Source of the DNA: Pseudeuparius sepicola
Taxonomy: Eukaryota; Arthropoda; Insecta; Coleoptera; Anthribidae
NCBI GenBank assembly: GCA_963920635.1
Contig: OY987299.1
Location: forward strand, 116,189,373 to 116,253,372
Length of the DNA stretch: 64,000 nt
Direction of reading: 5' to 3'
Numbering within the stretch: the stretch's first letter is position 1; the number at the start of each line of letters is the position of its first letter. Below the pieces are notes generated by a model. The model made no database searches and was not told the DNA's origin. It worked only from the letters and a program-made list of their open reading frames with translations. Positions 1 through 12,012 of this stretch are shown piece by piece. A program made the translations under genes and the position numbers.

Positions 1-150
1 CTCATTTGTGAGTCCAGCCAGCCATGGAAGATACTATCGGGAATAGCGAATTTGTAGATTGTAGATTGTAGATTTCTTAGGGGTCGTTTTTTTGCCCTTA
101 CGGCCTTTCTTCACTGCGACCTAATTAGATCTTTTGTGAATGACCCTGCT

Positions 151-864
151 CTAATAAATTCCAAGGTCACCTAGGCTTTTGACGAAGCTTAGTATTTTCC
201 TTGGGGCTAAGTTGCCAATTTCATTTGGATTTATATTGATCCTTTCGAAATATTTAAGTCTGTTTTGAATTAAGAGGGGACACTCACACAGTACGTGCTC
301 GCTAGTCTCATCCCGTTCGTTGCAGAATCTGCATAGTCCATTGTCTGTTTTGCCCATTTTTTTAAGATGATATCTTAAAGGGCAGTGTCCAGTCAGGAGA
401 CCTGTGATGAGTCTTAATTCATTCTTGTTTAGAGTGAGAAGCTTTTTGGCGTTCTGAGGCGAATAGGTCAAAAATCTTTTCGTTTGTCTTTGTCCCGGAG
501 TGTTACTCCAGTAGGCTTCCTTTTGTTCCTTTTCCCATGTTTTGATCTCTGTCAATAGGTGGCTTTTGTTTATGCCACAGAATGGTTCAGGACCGTAAAA
601 TGGAGCCTTAGCCCCTTCTCTAGCGAGGCTATCAGCAATTTCATTCCCATGAACACCTTCATGCCCTGGCACCCACATTAAGGTCAATCTGTTGCCTATA
701 GCCAGTTGCTTTAGATGTGTTTTACATTCCCAGGCAACCTTAGACTCATAAGTATAAGACTTTAGAGCTTTCAAGAATAGCGAATTTGCATGGTTCTGTT
801 GTAACCGTACAGTGTGTCGCAAACACAGAATGCTTGTCTTTGTTATCCAACATCGGAGCTCCAT
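151..864 (-). pseudogene. C-terminal fragment of a non-LTR retrotransposon ORF2: RNase H plus terminal Cys/His knuckle
   Basis: The 237-codon open stretch reads as the second half of an RNase H domain followed by the usual C-terminal tail of a non-LTR (LINE-type) polyprotein. Visible motifs are WVPGHEGVHGNEIADSLAREGA near residues 64-85, which contains the HxGxxGNExAD signature of retroelement RNase H, and a CxxC...H...C knuckle (CRFCNERDETSEHVLCEC) near residues 178-195. The first 30 or so residues do not resemble the start of an RNase H domain, so the methionine at 864 is only the first ATG in a fragment; endonuclease, RT and the N-terminal half of RNase H are absent. This is a 5'-truncated dead copy, with its 3' end toward position 1. 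RNase H-bearing clades such as I, R1 or Loa are possible, but the clade is not assigned. There is no evidence of expression. Confidence 0.8.
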
Positions 865-2020
865 AATACACTAATGGTAACAAATCCGAAAAATATTGTT
901 GGAGTATGTCAGACAAATTCGAAGCCTAATACTTTTACTTGTGTGTAGTTTCCTGGCACGATCTTGGGGAGTTAACTCCTGCAATAATGATATTTTTGTA
1001 CTTACAATGGCGTGAAAACCAATCAAAATATTCTTATCTCATAAGTCAAGAATGCTCTTATCTTCTCCAACAGTGAACTCCTCAAGTTTGCTTTATCGTT
1101 TTTCAATCAACCCTCTTAGGTAGACATCTCTTACAAAAGTTTCGTGCACGCCCATGTTGTCACTTGTTGGAAGGGCGCCTACCTATGCATTTACTTTCAT
1201 TGTTTCGCAGTTTCCATATAAAGAACGCTTTCAGATGCACTTAGAAATGAATTTCTAACGTTGAACTTTATTGTTCGACTCCGCAGCGAGCGGTTTCGTT
1301 ATTTCCGTGTAGTTTGGGTTTAAAGTTTTCAGTTGTACGGGGATAGTTCAGAAACGTACAAACGTTTTCAAACGAACGAAGGATAAACTCTATTACATGT
1401 TTTGAATACATGAAATAAGTATTGTAAAGTAGCCTCCAAACCATATGCTGCATCTCTGTAAAGTGGCTAATGCCACTTTGCATAGATGACCACTTTACAT
1501 AGATGGCTAGTACAGTATTAGCCACTTTACACAGATAGCGCTAGTTGTTTGAGAAATTAAAAATATATATAGGGGGGGTCAATACGAATAAATAATATGG
1601 GTGTATAATAAACCCTTAAATATAGTTTTGGAGATACAAAGCGTTTAACATAATAATAATTATTTCCATATTTATTTTTCATCTGCTAATAATAAAATTC
1701 GGCAAATTAAAAAATTATTGAAGTGATAAATCTGAATGGCAGTTGTTTAAAATATTATTTCGTTCCAGAGAGGAAGAAAATATTAAATTAATTGCTTTGT
1801 TAAACACTCTGTATCTCGAAAACTAACGGTGTTTATATACTCATGATTGTAGATTTTTTTTCTGAAATGACTTTTTCTACAAATTGTAAAAGTTTGTTCA
1901 CAAAAACCTCAGACACGCTATATAAAAATATACATACCTATGTATATGATTGGTTTCAAAGTCATTTTTATTGGTCTGAAATGTGTCTAAAGTTATTGTA
2001 TTAGGTATTAGGACAGTTGA
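865..2020. other. AT-rich sequence without a recognisable gene
   Basis: No supported coding sequence. The minus-strand open frame at 1268-1525 has no recognisable motif. Around 1457-1545 the words CACTTTGCATAGATG, CACTTTACATAGATG and CACTTTACACAGATA occur as three short direct copies, partly in inverted context with AGTGGCTAATGCCACT. The rest is AT-rich non-coding DNA. Confidence 0.5.
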
Positions 2021-2029
2021 CGAAGCAAA

Positions 2030-2470
2030 GATCTATTTTTATATAGAATCCCCAGCTTGGCCCGATTTTCTCGGTAATTTTAAAGACAAATTATTGATGG
2101 TTTAAAAATCAAACATAAGTATATTTTTAGCATTTCATGCGCAACGATCTGAATTTATCATATTATTTGATTTTATGAAAAAATAAAAATTCGCTGCTTG
2201 GTTATTTTTAGAGGTACCAACTATATGTATAAAAATACATGGTTGGAATTGGAATAACAAAAGGAACCTAAAAAACAAAATAATCAGGGTGTCTCAAAAA
2301 TCTGACCAAGTGATACTCACTTCCGATCAAACACCCCGTACACTATTACTAAGTAATATTACTAATAATACTAAGTAATAGTGTAGTAACATAGAATATA
2401 AGTCTTATATTCTATGTTAACATTCAACATCAAAAATCACAATGTTTTTTGGGAAAGGACCTTATTTTAA
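2030..2470 (-). repeat. Dispersed repeat, inverted relative to the copy at 11505-12012
   Basis: The stretch around 2040-2120 (CCCGATTTTCTCGGTAATTTT and following bases) matches the start of the repeat at 11521-11620 in the same sense. The stretch at about 2130-2330 is the reverse complement of 11805-12010: shared words include AATTCGCTGCTTGGTTATTT, AAAAGGAACCTAAAAA and TCTGACCAAGTGATACTCAC. The segments are therefore from one family but rearranged here. Type unknown; no coding. Confidence 0.6.
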
Positions 2471-2491
2471 ATAACTTTTAGACACCCTATA

Positions 2492-3077
2492 CAGGGTGTT
2501 CCTCAACCTATACGCATAAACTTGGGAAATTGTAGAAGAGGGCAAATAATGGCCAATTATCGAAAAAAAATGTAATAAAATATTTTTTGTTTTAGAGAAA
2601 ATGTTTTATGTGATATTCCAAATTGCGCTGAAAGTGTTCTAGTACAGTTTCTTTGCCTCGCTGAACACGCCAAAAACCTCACGTCCTGGATGTAATCTTT
2701 GAGCATAAAGATGAGATGCAGCCACTGAATTTTGATGTGCGATGTGCTTCTCCATATGCCAGTACCACAATAATATGCCCATAAGTTCGTTTGTGAAACT
2801 ACGTACCATACTTTTGTTCTAATCGCGTGAAAATAAACACGAATAGCGTCTTACAGTTGAGATATCATTGAAGACAGCTATAACAACAAAGTACTGCTAA
2901 ATACCGTACGTGCTATCATGACTTGTTATCTTCTTAATTTTTTATTATCTGTAAATGTTTTTTCGCTGTATCTCCGAAACAAAAAATATTTTATTACATT
3001 TTTTTTCTTTAATTGGCCATTATTTGTCCTCTGCTACAATTTCCCAAGTTTATGCGTATAGGTTGAAGAACACCCTG
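2492..3077. mobile_element. Fold-back MITE with CAGGGTGTTC ends and TA flanks
   Basis: The left end CAGGGTGTTCCTCAACCTAT is answered by its inverted copy ending GAACACCCTG at 3077. Both ends are flanked by TA (2490-2491 and 3078-3079). The terminal inverted repeats run about 110 bp, through the word AATGGCCAATTA on one side and TAATTGGCCATT on the other. No transposase is present. TA duplication and end shape suggest mobilisation by a Tc1/mariner-type enzyme, which is an inference from target choice. Confidence 0.8.
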
Positions 3078-3084
3078 TATATTA

Positions 3085-3225
3085 AGTTTGACGTCAAATT
3101 CAAATTCCTGGGAAAATTCTACGCTAGTCTAGTTTTTAAACCATCAATTTATCTAAATTACCGAGAAGATCGAATTTATCACGTCATCTTGATTTATTCT
3201 TATTTAATGACTCTCCCTGTATAGC
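3085..3225 (-). repeat. Second fragment of the 11.5-kb dispersed repeat, reverse orientation
   Basis: Reverse complement of about 11535-11665: shared words include AGTTTTTAAACCA, AAATTACCGAGAA and AAGTTTGACGTC. Together with 2030-2120 it brackets the MITE at 2492-3077, so the MITE lies inside a partly inverted arrangement of this older repeat. Confidence 0.55.
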
Positions 3226-3239
3226 GTATTATTAACTAA

Positions 3240-3760
3240 CCCAAGAATGTTCAGTATTGCATGTAGTCGTGGGAGAAATTGGCCGTGTTAAAAACACTGT
3301 TAAATCGAGATATCTTTATTTATTCCATACCTTTCTTTTTTCCAGGTCTTCTCCTCCACCTCCAAACTTTTCAGTTCCAGCTACGACCCCTCGTATTCCG
3401 GAATAAAGTTCCCGGTTCCCGCTTGCAGCCAGCCAGAAAGTCGGCATTAATAATTTCTCGTAGCAATGGAAAACGAAAATTTCGCCTTAAAGAATGGCGA
3501 AATAAAGGAGCAGACATTTCATCAAGATGATTGCGAGCATCGAGGTTTTTTTTTAGCAAAAAGGCCAACAGCTGCAACCCCATTCTAAAAGCTAAAATAA
3601 ATCTTAGTCGGGGCAATGCTGGAGGCGAACGAGACTCGCTTCATGTAGGAAGGAAATTGTTGGGAATTGCTCTTTTTTTAGTTCTCATTTCATACTAACT
3701 TTGTGACGTCAAACAATTCTCTCTGACAGATGGTAGTAATAGTGCCATCCACCAACACAA
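3240..3760. other. No gene recognised; short block similar to 12230-12285
   Basis: A block at about 3368-3420 (TTTTCAGTTCCAGCTACGAC, CCCTCGTATTCCGGAATAAA) resembles 12230-12285 (TTTTCAGTTTTCAACTTCCC, CTCGTATACCGCGATAAAGT), so it is probably an old dispersed repeat. The overlapping open frames on both strands (3279-3616) have no recognisable motif. Confidence 0.4.
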
Positions 3761-3762
3761 TA

Positions 3763-4917
3763 CAGGGTGTAACTGAACTGATGGTCAAAAATGAAACCAC
3801 ATATTCTTGGAGTCAAAATAAGGGCACTTCTTCCTATATTTTTTTCTCCTACGGGCCATAGTGTGTTTTATACAGAGCGTAGAAGTTTAGAGGAAAATAC
3901 ACATATTTCTTAGTATCTCTAGAAATATACGAGATATTTTCTTCAAACTTGGCGTGTCACATGAGCGGATGAGCTGTCAAACTTAAGGTTGATATGAAGC
4001 TTCTGAGGCCCCCAGTTGCGGAGATACAGGGTGTTACTAACATTAATTAGTTCAGAAAAATATGAATACCCTGTATAATCGCATTTTTAAAATTTGTTTT
4101 GGCTGGTAAATCCAATGGTTAACAAAAAGTATCTCTTAGTATTTTTTCATATTCTCAGCCGTTTCTTAATTATTTTTGAAGAATGGCAAATGCTGCTAAT
4201 AAACAAGTCATTTCAAGAATAGCAATCTGTGGAAGTCAATAATTAAACTTGGCAGTATTTGAATCATTTGGCTGTCAATTTTGCACTTTAATATCAATAT
4301 TTTGAAAAATTATATTTTCATTCGAAGAATTGACTGACATGCACTTTTTGCTATGGACTTGCCAATGGCAGTAATAAACATGCGGAAACGCATAGTTGCG
4401 TGTATTGAAAGAGACGGCTGTCATTTCGAACATTTAATAATTTAATAGTTTTTTAATAGCATTAAGTTTCTTTCATTATAGTTTTTGCTTTCGTATTTTG
4501 CTAAATAAAGTTTAATTGACAGCCACAGTTTGCTATAGATTTATTCTTAAAATGACTTGTTTATTGCAGCATTGCCGTTCTTTGAAAATAATTAAGAAAC
4601 GGCTAAGAATATGAAAAAATACTAAGAGATACTTTTTGTTAACCAACACCCTGTATCTTCGCAACTGGGGGGCCTCAGAAGCTTCATATCAACCTTAAGT
4701 TTGACGGCTCATCCGCTCATGTACCACGCCAAGTTTGAAGAAAATATCTCGTATATTTCTAGAGATACTAAGAAATATGTGTATTTTTCTCTAAACTTCT
4801 ACGCTCTGTATAAAAAAACTATGGCCCGTAGGAGAAAAAAATATATGAAGAAGTGCCCTTATTTTGACGCCAAGAATACGTGGTTTCATTTTTGACCATC
4901 CGTTTAGTTACACCCTG
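3763..4917. mobile_element. Long palindromic MITE with CAGGGTGTAAC ends
   Basis: TA-flanked CAGGGTGTAACTGAACTG at 3763 pairs with an inverted copy ending GTTACACCCTG at 4917. The outer arms (3763 to about 4040, and about 4645 to 4917) are diverged inverted copies. An inner pair (about 4110-4215 and 4550-4645) continues the symmetry, with words such as TAATAAACAAGTCATTT and AAATGACTTGTTTATT. No coding capacity: the frame at 4701-4895 is only the right arm read through. Confidence 0.8.
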
Positions 4918-5135
4918 TATAAAAAAACGAGTTTTCGCTCGATTGGCAATGAAATTTAACTTCGTACTCAATGTTTAAAAATGTCAGTTATATCATAATA
5001 AGTAACTTGTTTCACTTTGCTTTGCACTCTATAACGGTCACTAAAATTAATAGTATCAGTAGGCCACAAAATATATCAAAATCACAATTTGTAACAATAT
5101 TTCTATTACCTACCTACCTTATAGTTAGGGAGTCC

Positions 5136-6269
5136 GTACAAAAACTGCAACGATTTCGGGCAGTTTCTTTATATTTTCATTCGATTGTACCCACATTGTG
5201 CAGCAACGTTTGGGGTGTCAGCTGGCTAGGTGGCGGTGAGGGTAGTTGCTAAGGGGTTGCAAACACAAGAACAAGGACGACAGATATGGCAGACATATTT
5301 GGTACAGTTTAGACACACAAATGCTATAAACTAAATATAATTCGGCTTGTCTACTTTCACCAGTGCCGGAGAGGCGGGAGCCAACCATCATATTTTTCAA
5401 TAAAAAAATGGTACCCCACTGGAAAAGTAATATTTTTCTGCCTTAACTAAATTTTCTAAGAAAAAAGTATTCTTGACTTTTTCGAAAAATTAATTATTTT
5501 GTGTATTAAATTTTTTAGCAGAAGAAAATCAAAGTAGCTGCAGGCTTTTGAAATTTTGCACATCTACTCAGTTTTTAATTCTGAATAACGTTCCTTAATA
5601 ACATTTTGTCATAAAACCTACATAAATGGCACTTTACTGGTGCAAAAAATTGGCTTTTTCAAAAATTCCAAGACACATGATTTTTCGAATCTAGAAATAA
5701 TTTTTGTAGGTTTTATGGCAAAATGTTATTAAGGAAAGTTATTCAGAATTAAAAACTGAGCAGATGTGCAAAATTTCAAAAGCCTACACCTACTTTGATT
5801 TTCTTCTGCTAACAAATTTAATACCTACACAAAATAATTAATTTTTCAAAAGAAGTAAATTTTTCGAAAAAAGTCAAGAATACTTTTTTTCTTAGAATCG
5901 ATTGGAAAATTTAGTTAGGCAGAAAAATATTACTTGTCCAGTGGCGTACAATTTTTTTAATGAAAAATATGATGGTTGACCCTAGCCTCTCCGGCACTGG
6001 TGGAAGTAGACAGGCCGAATTATATTTAGTTTATAGCATTTAATGTGTGTCTAAACTGTACCAAATATGTCTGCCATATCCGTCGTCCTTTAGGAAAAAT
6101 AAAAGAAAACTTGAAAAAAAAAAAATCGATTTGTTCTTGTGTTTGCAACCCCTTAGCAACTAACCCCACCGCCACCTAGCCAGCTGATACCCCAAACGTA
6201 GCTGCACAATGTGGGTACAATGGAATGAAAACATAAAGAAACTATCCGCTAATCGTTGCACTTTTGTAC
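5136..6269. mobile_element. Fold-back element with GTACAAAA-type ends
   Basis: Left arm about 5136-5625 and right arm about 5705-6269 are inverted copies separated by roughly 80 bp. The ends are GTACAAAAACTGCAACGAT and ATCGTTGCACTTTTGTAC, unlike the CAGGGTG ends elsewhere, so this is a different family. The right arm carries an extra insertion of about 40 bp with an A-run near 6095-6135. Non-coding. Confidence 0.75.
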
Positions 6270-7835
6270 ACGCGGGCTCCAGGACTATTACGCAAACATG
6301 ACACGTCATGGCATAGCTGGCTCAAACCCCTTCTTTGGAAATTCATATTTACTTAAGAAAATATCAAGGCAGGAACAAAAGGCAAAGCAGCGGTCATCAA
6401 ACGTGAATATTATCATTACGTTTATAAGTATATAACCGCCATTATAAGTGTAACGGTTAAGGCTCGTTTTATTAGCTCGGCAGCGGCATAAAAATCCACA
6501 TAAAAGGCAATCAGGACGTTGAAATTAACGCGATTATGTTCCTATTTCTGAAAATGGAATGCTAATACTTGTAATTTATGTTGCCTTCGTTTTCTGATAC
6601 AAGCCGTAAAAAGAATAAGAAAAAAATCAGAAATATGTGGCTTCCAATGGATGTGGAACAGAAACGTAATAGGGTCACAAAGTAGGCAAACCTGAAATAA
6701 AATTTAAACGAGATGGAAAAATTTGATCATCAGTTTAATTTTGTGATAATTTAAATAAAATTAACTCTTCATTTGTTTCTAGTGTAGACAGGTAGGTAGT
6801 TAAAAAGTTCTTAATTGAAAAGTTTATGCATAGACTGATGTATCAGGCTCAAATAATGTCACCCTACCTTAACTTTCTTGAGGTTTAAAAAAAGTTTTAT
6901 ACCTACAAATATCTGAATCAAATTATCTAGCAAGCTTATCGTTTCTAGTCAGAACACTCTGCTACTTTTGCGACTTTGAAATCTAAGGATTTTTCAGATT
7001 TGATTGATACCTAGTATACTTATACTTATATCAGCTATAGTCACTGCTTATATATTATGCAGGATGTTTTTTTTTAGGACAACCACTGCGCTTTTCTAGC
7101 TTATTTTGCGCCCCATTAAGAAAAGTAAGAAACAAAAACGTGGCAATTTCAACAACCAGATAATATCGAAACCTTGGCAAGAATGATAAAATCGAAGTAA
7201 CTGAAGCAAACAGTATTTTAGGGGTATGACGTCACTGCCCTAAAAAAGAGTAGACAGCTGGTGATGGCAAAAAAGGAATCGGCATTCGCAATGGCAGTCG
7301 CAATGTCAACTGGTCGCGCAATATAAGAAATCTCTAATTGGGCAAAACTATTAGCAAAATAGAGATCAAATTAAAAATAAAATTAAAAAGATTAAAAATT
7401 GACGACACGGAATCTTCTTACAACCGGGTGATCAATTACACAGGGTCTTCGGTTCTCTTGAGTGACATTTTTTTTATGTATTTTTATTAAAGGGATGTTC
7501 TCGCTTATACAGGGTGTCCAGAAATTAACCTGCCGTAATTTACCAGGGCGTTCTGCAAACCAAAAAGAATAAAAAAGTTCCTATAAATAATATGGCCTCA
7601 AAAATGCTATAGCCCTCGAAATAGACGTTCATAATAGTCCCAAATGGGGCGTCAAGGGGTTAATATTACTACAATTTTTTGGTGCGTGCTCTCTTACTTG
7701 CAAAATTATGAAATCTCAGGGTATTCTACGGAAAAAAGGCGCTCTTGTTGAACGATAGCATTGAAATTTTTTTGCAGTGTGACACAATAGTTACACAATT
7801 CACTCGATGCAAGGAAAACTGCCAAGAAAACTATA
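6270..7835. other. Non-coding AT-rich stretch with isolated MITE ends
   Basis: No supported gene. A TA-flanked CAGGGTGTCCAGAAATTAAC occurs near 7510 without a clear partner, suggesting a truncated MITE. Otherwise no structure was seen. Confidence 0.4.
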
Positions 7836-10495
7836 CAGGGTGATTCAGCCATGATGTACAAATTTTAACCACAGGTGCGGGAAAAAATAGCTTAACACGA
7901 ATTCGAAATATAAAAATTCAAGTCACCAAAAAAAAAAGGAAAAAATATTTTCAGAAACCCCTTATTAATCAACAGTAATTAGTGGGTGTGTAGCAGTAGG
8001 TACAGGGAGCTCTTAGTTTCTCACAGCGGATGCAAGTTGTTTGCAGAGACTGCAGTAGCACACAAAACACAAAACTAAGCAAAAAATGTGCCAATATGCA
8101 TCAAAATTAAAACACTCTATTACTGTTTACTTTTAACTTCAATAGGTACAAGTTCATGGCCTCGCGAATCGCAGTACTTTCTACACGCCACGGTCCACAC
8201 ACCTGTACTAAAGATATGACAATAGGAATAGGTACAAGTTCATGGCCTTGCGAATCGCGGAACCCTACACGCCCCGCTTCTCACACCTGTACTCAAGATG
8301 TGTCGCCTGGTCGCCACAGTCGCTACAGCGCCACAGTCGGTACTGATCCTTTCTACCGCATGCTACCGCCACCACCCGCCCATTGCTTTTGTTCTGGAAA
8401 CAGTTATTCAACCGCAGTTAGTTAACTTCAACGAAACTTTAACGTAGTACTGAAACGAATTGTGACTATTTTTTAAGAATACATTGAAATAATTTTACTG
8501 CTATGAATTAGCTGCGGTTAAATAACTATTCACAAAAACAATCCTACTTTCCGAGATGAGTGGAGCCATCGCCATCTATCCGGCGGTGCCTGAACTTGCC
8601 GTCCCGAATAAGTAATCTGTAATGATTGAATTACTGGCGCATGCGCCTAGTCACTGACAGCCAACGACGCCAGCGTCTAGTAGCCGGCCAGTCAATAAAC
8701 TAAACAATCATGTCTTAATAACCAGTGTTAGGCTGTTTTGTTTCTTAGAAAAAGCAATAAAATTAAAAAACGAAAACGTGCAAAATATAGATAGGGGTAG
8801 GCGTCGTTAACGAAAAGATTTTAAGCAAATACTGGTGCTTATGATGTGAATACAACATTTTTTAAAGATGTTGGATATAACGTTTTCCCTTTGTAGAATC
8901 AAGACAAGATTTTTATTTCTGTAGAAAAGACATATTTATGGAAAAAATAATTTATTAATTTTTGAGTAGGTATATTACGCTCATCTATTGCTTATACAGG
9001 GTGATTCAAAACTATGCGGCACCCTTTCAGGGGCGTAATTTACTCGTTAAGGTAAGACGAAAAGTTCATATCAACATGGGTCCAAAAACGCTTCGTTACG
9101 AAGATACAGGGTGATTAAGCTTTCAAAAAAATATCGATTTTTGTTTATACCTTCCAAACCAATAAGAATATTTAAACCAAACTTGGTACACAATAATACC
9201 CTCATAGGGTGACATAATACATGTTAATATCAGGTCTCCAAAGTAACCAGTGGCGGAGGTATGGGTAATCAGTACCATTAATTAAAAAAAAAAAATAGTT
9301 ACGGCCCTGTACAATAAAAAATTATTATCTTGTTGAATAAACAATACAATATGGAACAAAAAATGTCTCTTTAATTTTTTTTATATCTCTCTCCCTTTCG
9401 CGGAAAATTTGAGTTTTTCCTATTTCTCATCTTTTTGGACTCTTTACTTTACTTTGAAGTAACTATTATTTTAAGTAAACGAAATGATTTTCAAATGGAA
9501 TTGCAGTAGGAGTAGGTAATTTTTGATTATTATTGGTTTGGAAGGTATAAACAAAAATCGATATTTTTTTGAAAGCTTAATCACCCTGTATCTTCGTAAC
9601 GAAGCGTTTTTGGACCCATGTTGATATGATCTTTTCGTCTTATTTTAACGAATAGATTACGCCCCTGAAAGGGTGGCGTATAGTTTTGAATCACCCTGTA
9701 TAGTGTAATAAGTAGTTTTGATCAGTAATGCCGTGAAATAGGTATATATGGAATAGTGGTGTCGGATCTAAAAAAAATCAAAAATATTTCCAAAACTACT
9801 GCACACTTATCAAAATATGGGAAGAGAAAGTTTAGTTTTCTAAAAATATATTCGATAATCTATTGCGAAAAATCACAAAAAATATTATTCGGGTTAAATG
9901 GAATATAGGCTTGGCGATATTCCATATTACCCTCCCGATGCACCTTAGGAAAAAACAGTTGTCTACAATTAATGGAAAGCATATTGTTGCTGCTTTAACA
10001 ATAGTAAAGTTATATCAACTCATGTTACTTGCCACTTACCTTGTTGTTAAAAGTTATTATTTTGATGAAAATACCCGCGTTTCACGTTTCACATTCAGAT
10101 CCGACACTGTTCGAAAACTTTGATAACCTCAAAAGCTAAATAACTGATGCCGCGCACTATGGGGCGCACAGGGCCAAAGTATTTGATATGAGTGGAACAA
10201 CAGTGTACTAAGAAATGTAAATTTGGATACCCATCGTTAGATGGCGCGATGGTTGCTGAAATTTGGGTGCATTCCATATTACCCGACTATTTTCCATATT
10301 ACCCGATTTTACTCTAGGTATTTCTTATTTCTTCAGTTAAACTTTCACAAAAAATTATTGAAATGTGTCAACATAGCTCTCCAGTGCCAACATTGACGGT
10401 TGACACTGAAGAAGAAACGTCTAGATACTCGGGTATTGAAGTTCATTCCCCACTGTGTGGTTAAACTTTTTTTACATGATGACTGAGTCACCCTG
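7836..10495. mobile_element. Large non-autonomous element with CAGGGTGATTCA ends (copy A)
   Basis: Starts TA|CAGGGTGATTCAGCCATGAT and ends ATGACTGAGTCACCCTG|TA. A second copy at 56059-57471 shares its left part (GATGTA...TTTTAACCACAGGTG), middle (GTACAA(G/A)TTCATGGCC, GGCCGGCCAGTCAATAAACT) and right part (CTCGGGTATTGAAGTTCATT). Copy A is longer because another element is nested at 8997-9698 and about 600 bp at 9703-10310 is not seen in copy B. That extra part holds repeated TTCCATATTACCCGA words and an inverted pair GTGTCGGATCT/AGATCCGACAC. No transposase motif was found; the small open frames (8156-8425, 9863-10123) look accidental. Confidence 0.7.
8997..9698. mobile_element. Nested MITE with CAGGGTGATTCAAAACTA ends
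   Basis: TA-flanked ends CAGGGTGATTCAAAACTATG and TATAGTTTTGAATCACCCTG. Arms of about 180 bp include GCCACCCTTTCAGGGGCGTA and GGACCCATGTTGATATGA in inverted copies. It sits inside the element at 7836-10495, so it inserted later. Confidence 0.8.
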
Positions 10496-10499
10496 TATT

Positions 10500-11100
10500 T
10501 GGCATTAAGGGAGTTATCGAAATTTGAAAGTGCCTTAACAAAAGGCCTTCTCCCGCATTAAATACATTCTTCTAAACGCTTATACCCGCCTAAAATATGG
10601 GATATAACCGTAATCTCGTAAGCCATGGGAGCCCATGCGCGTCATTAATAAACTTATTACGATCTCTACAGGTGCACCGCGGCGATAATCTAAATGGGTT
10701 TTGTTTACACTGGGCCGTGGCCGCGGCCGAGCGCCTCGCCTCTTCCCGAACGCTTCAAGATCCAATATCTGCCGTAATTAACTGGCGACGAGGGCCCACG
10801 GATTTTCATCGGCTTATCTGATGCACATCCGGAGACGGGCCGACGCTATTATCCGGGCCCAACTGTCCGGATTTATGGGCGGCCGTGTTCCCTAAATAAT
10901 TCAGATGTTTTCGGCCGGGACTTAATCGAATCGGTTGTGTTTTTCTCGGCAAACACTCTCAGATTTGGATCTAGATGAATGGGAGTGCGGGATAACCATT
11001 TTGGAAGTGGTATCCAGTGATGGGTCGACTCCATGGGTGCGTCGGGGCCTGTGCCCCTATGCCCTATGTAGTGAGTCAAACTTCCGTACCTAACTTCCAA
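10500..11100. other. GC-rich unique island, possible regulatory or exonic sequence
   Basis: Between TE-rich neighbours this 600-bp stretch is clearly richer in G+C (runs such as GGGCCGTGGCCGCGGCCGAG and CCGGAGACGGGCCGACGC) and shows no inverted repeats or TE ends. No long frame with a recognisable motif was found. A conserved enhancer or cryptic exon is possible, but this rests on composition alone. Confidence 0.3.
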
Positions 11101-11146
11101 AATATACTAATAATAATGTAGTATTTCTGGTAGATTTTTGTTTATT

Positions 11147-11489
11147 GATAAATATTCCTGGGTTACTACCAAAACAAAATTTTGGAACCATTTAATAATT
11201 TATATTACAGTAGCTACGTACGTTTCGGCCAACATTTAGCCATCTTCAGGTCACATATATACAATTATTTTATGTTAAGAATATTTGACATTTTAAAAAC
11301 AATTAGTAACATTCAACTGCTGCGTGTCATCATTTTAAAAACAATACATCAATGTTCTTTTCTTTGTACATATATTATAACGTCATGAGAGTGATATTTC
11401 TTTAAAATTTTTAAATTTATCGACATTATTTAGTCAAGGCATGACGCGAAAAATTTTTGTTTTGGTAGTAACCCAGGAATATTTTATCA
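11147..11489 (-). mobile_element. Small inverted-repeat element containing a hammerhead-like core motif
   Basis: Inverted ends of about 40 bp: TGATAAATATTCCTGGGTTA at 11147 and its inverted copy ending at 11489, both containing TACTACCAAAACAAA. On the minus strand, 11222-11249 reads CTGAAGA ... GGCCGAAAC. This matches the CUGANGA and GAAA boxes of a hammerhead core, as known in the terminal repeats of Penelope-like retroelements. Assignment to a Penelope-type relic is inference; no protein-coding part is present. Confidence 0.5.
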
Positions 11490-11504
11490 CTAATAATATA
11501 AACT

Positions 11505-12012
11505 TTGTACAGAGTGTCGTAGAATCCTCAGCTTGGTCACACCAGATCGTGATAAACCCGATTTTCTCGGTAATTTTCAAGGTAAATTGCTGGTTTAAAA
11601 ACTAAACTTGTGTAGAATTTCCTGAGGCATTCGAATATGACGTCAGACTTAATATACAGGGTGTTGTTAAAAAGTTATTTTGAAAAAATATTATTTTCCA
11701 ACGAATTGTGTGGTTGGATTTTAACATGGAATATTAAGTAGTCAGTATATGGGGAGTAACAAAAAGTTGTCGGTTCTCATTTCCAACTTCCGGTTTGACC
11801 GAAAGTGAGCATCACTTGGTCAGATTTTTAAGAGACTGTATTACCTATATTTTGGGATTTTTAGGTTCCTTTTGTTCTCCCAATTCGAACCATACATACT
11901 CTATTAAATAACTCTAAAAATAAATAACCAAGCGGCGAATTTTAATTTTTTGATAAAGTTCGTCAAATATGATTAATTCACATCTTTGCACGGAATGCTA
12001 AAAATATATTGT
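11505..12012 (+). repeat. Dispersed repeat (longest copy in the window)
   Basis: Starts GTACAGAGTGTCGTAGAATC. Parts recur inverted or rearranged at 2030-2470 and 3085-3225. A CAGGGTGTTGTTAAAAAG end-like word lies inside at about 11656. The stretch with AACTTCCGGTTTGACCGAAA also resembles 21618-21650. No coding. Confidence 0.55.

Noticed and set aside
1268..1525. 85-codon minus-strand gene
   Set aside because: No recognisable motif, no splice or promoter context, and low-information sequence.
8156..8425. 89-codon plus-strand gene
   Set aside because: It lies inside a non-autonomous element, and the frame is not preserved in the second copy at 56059-57471.
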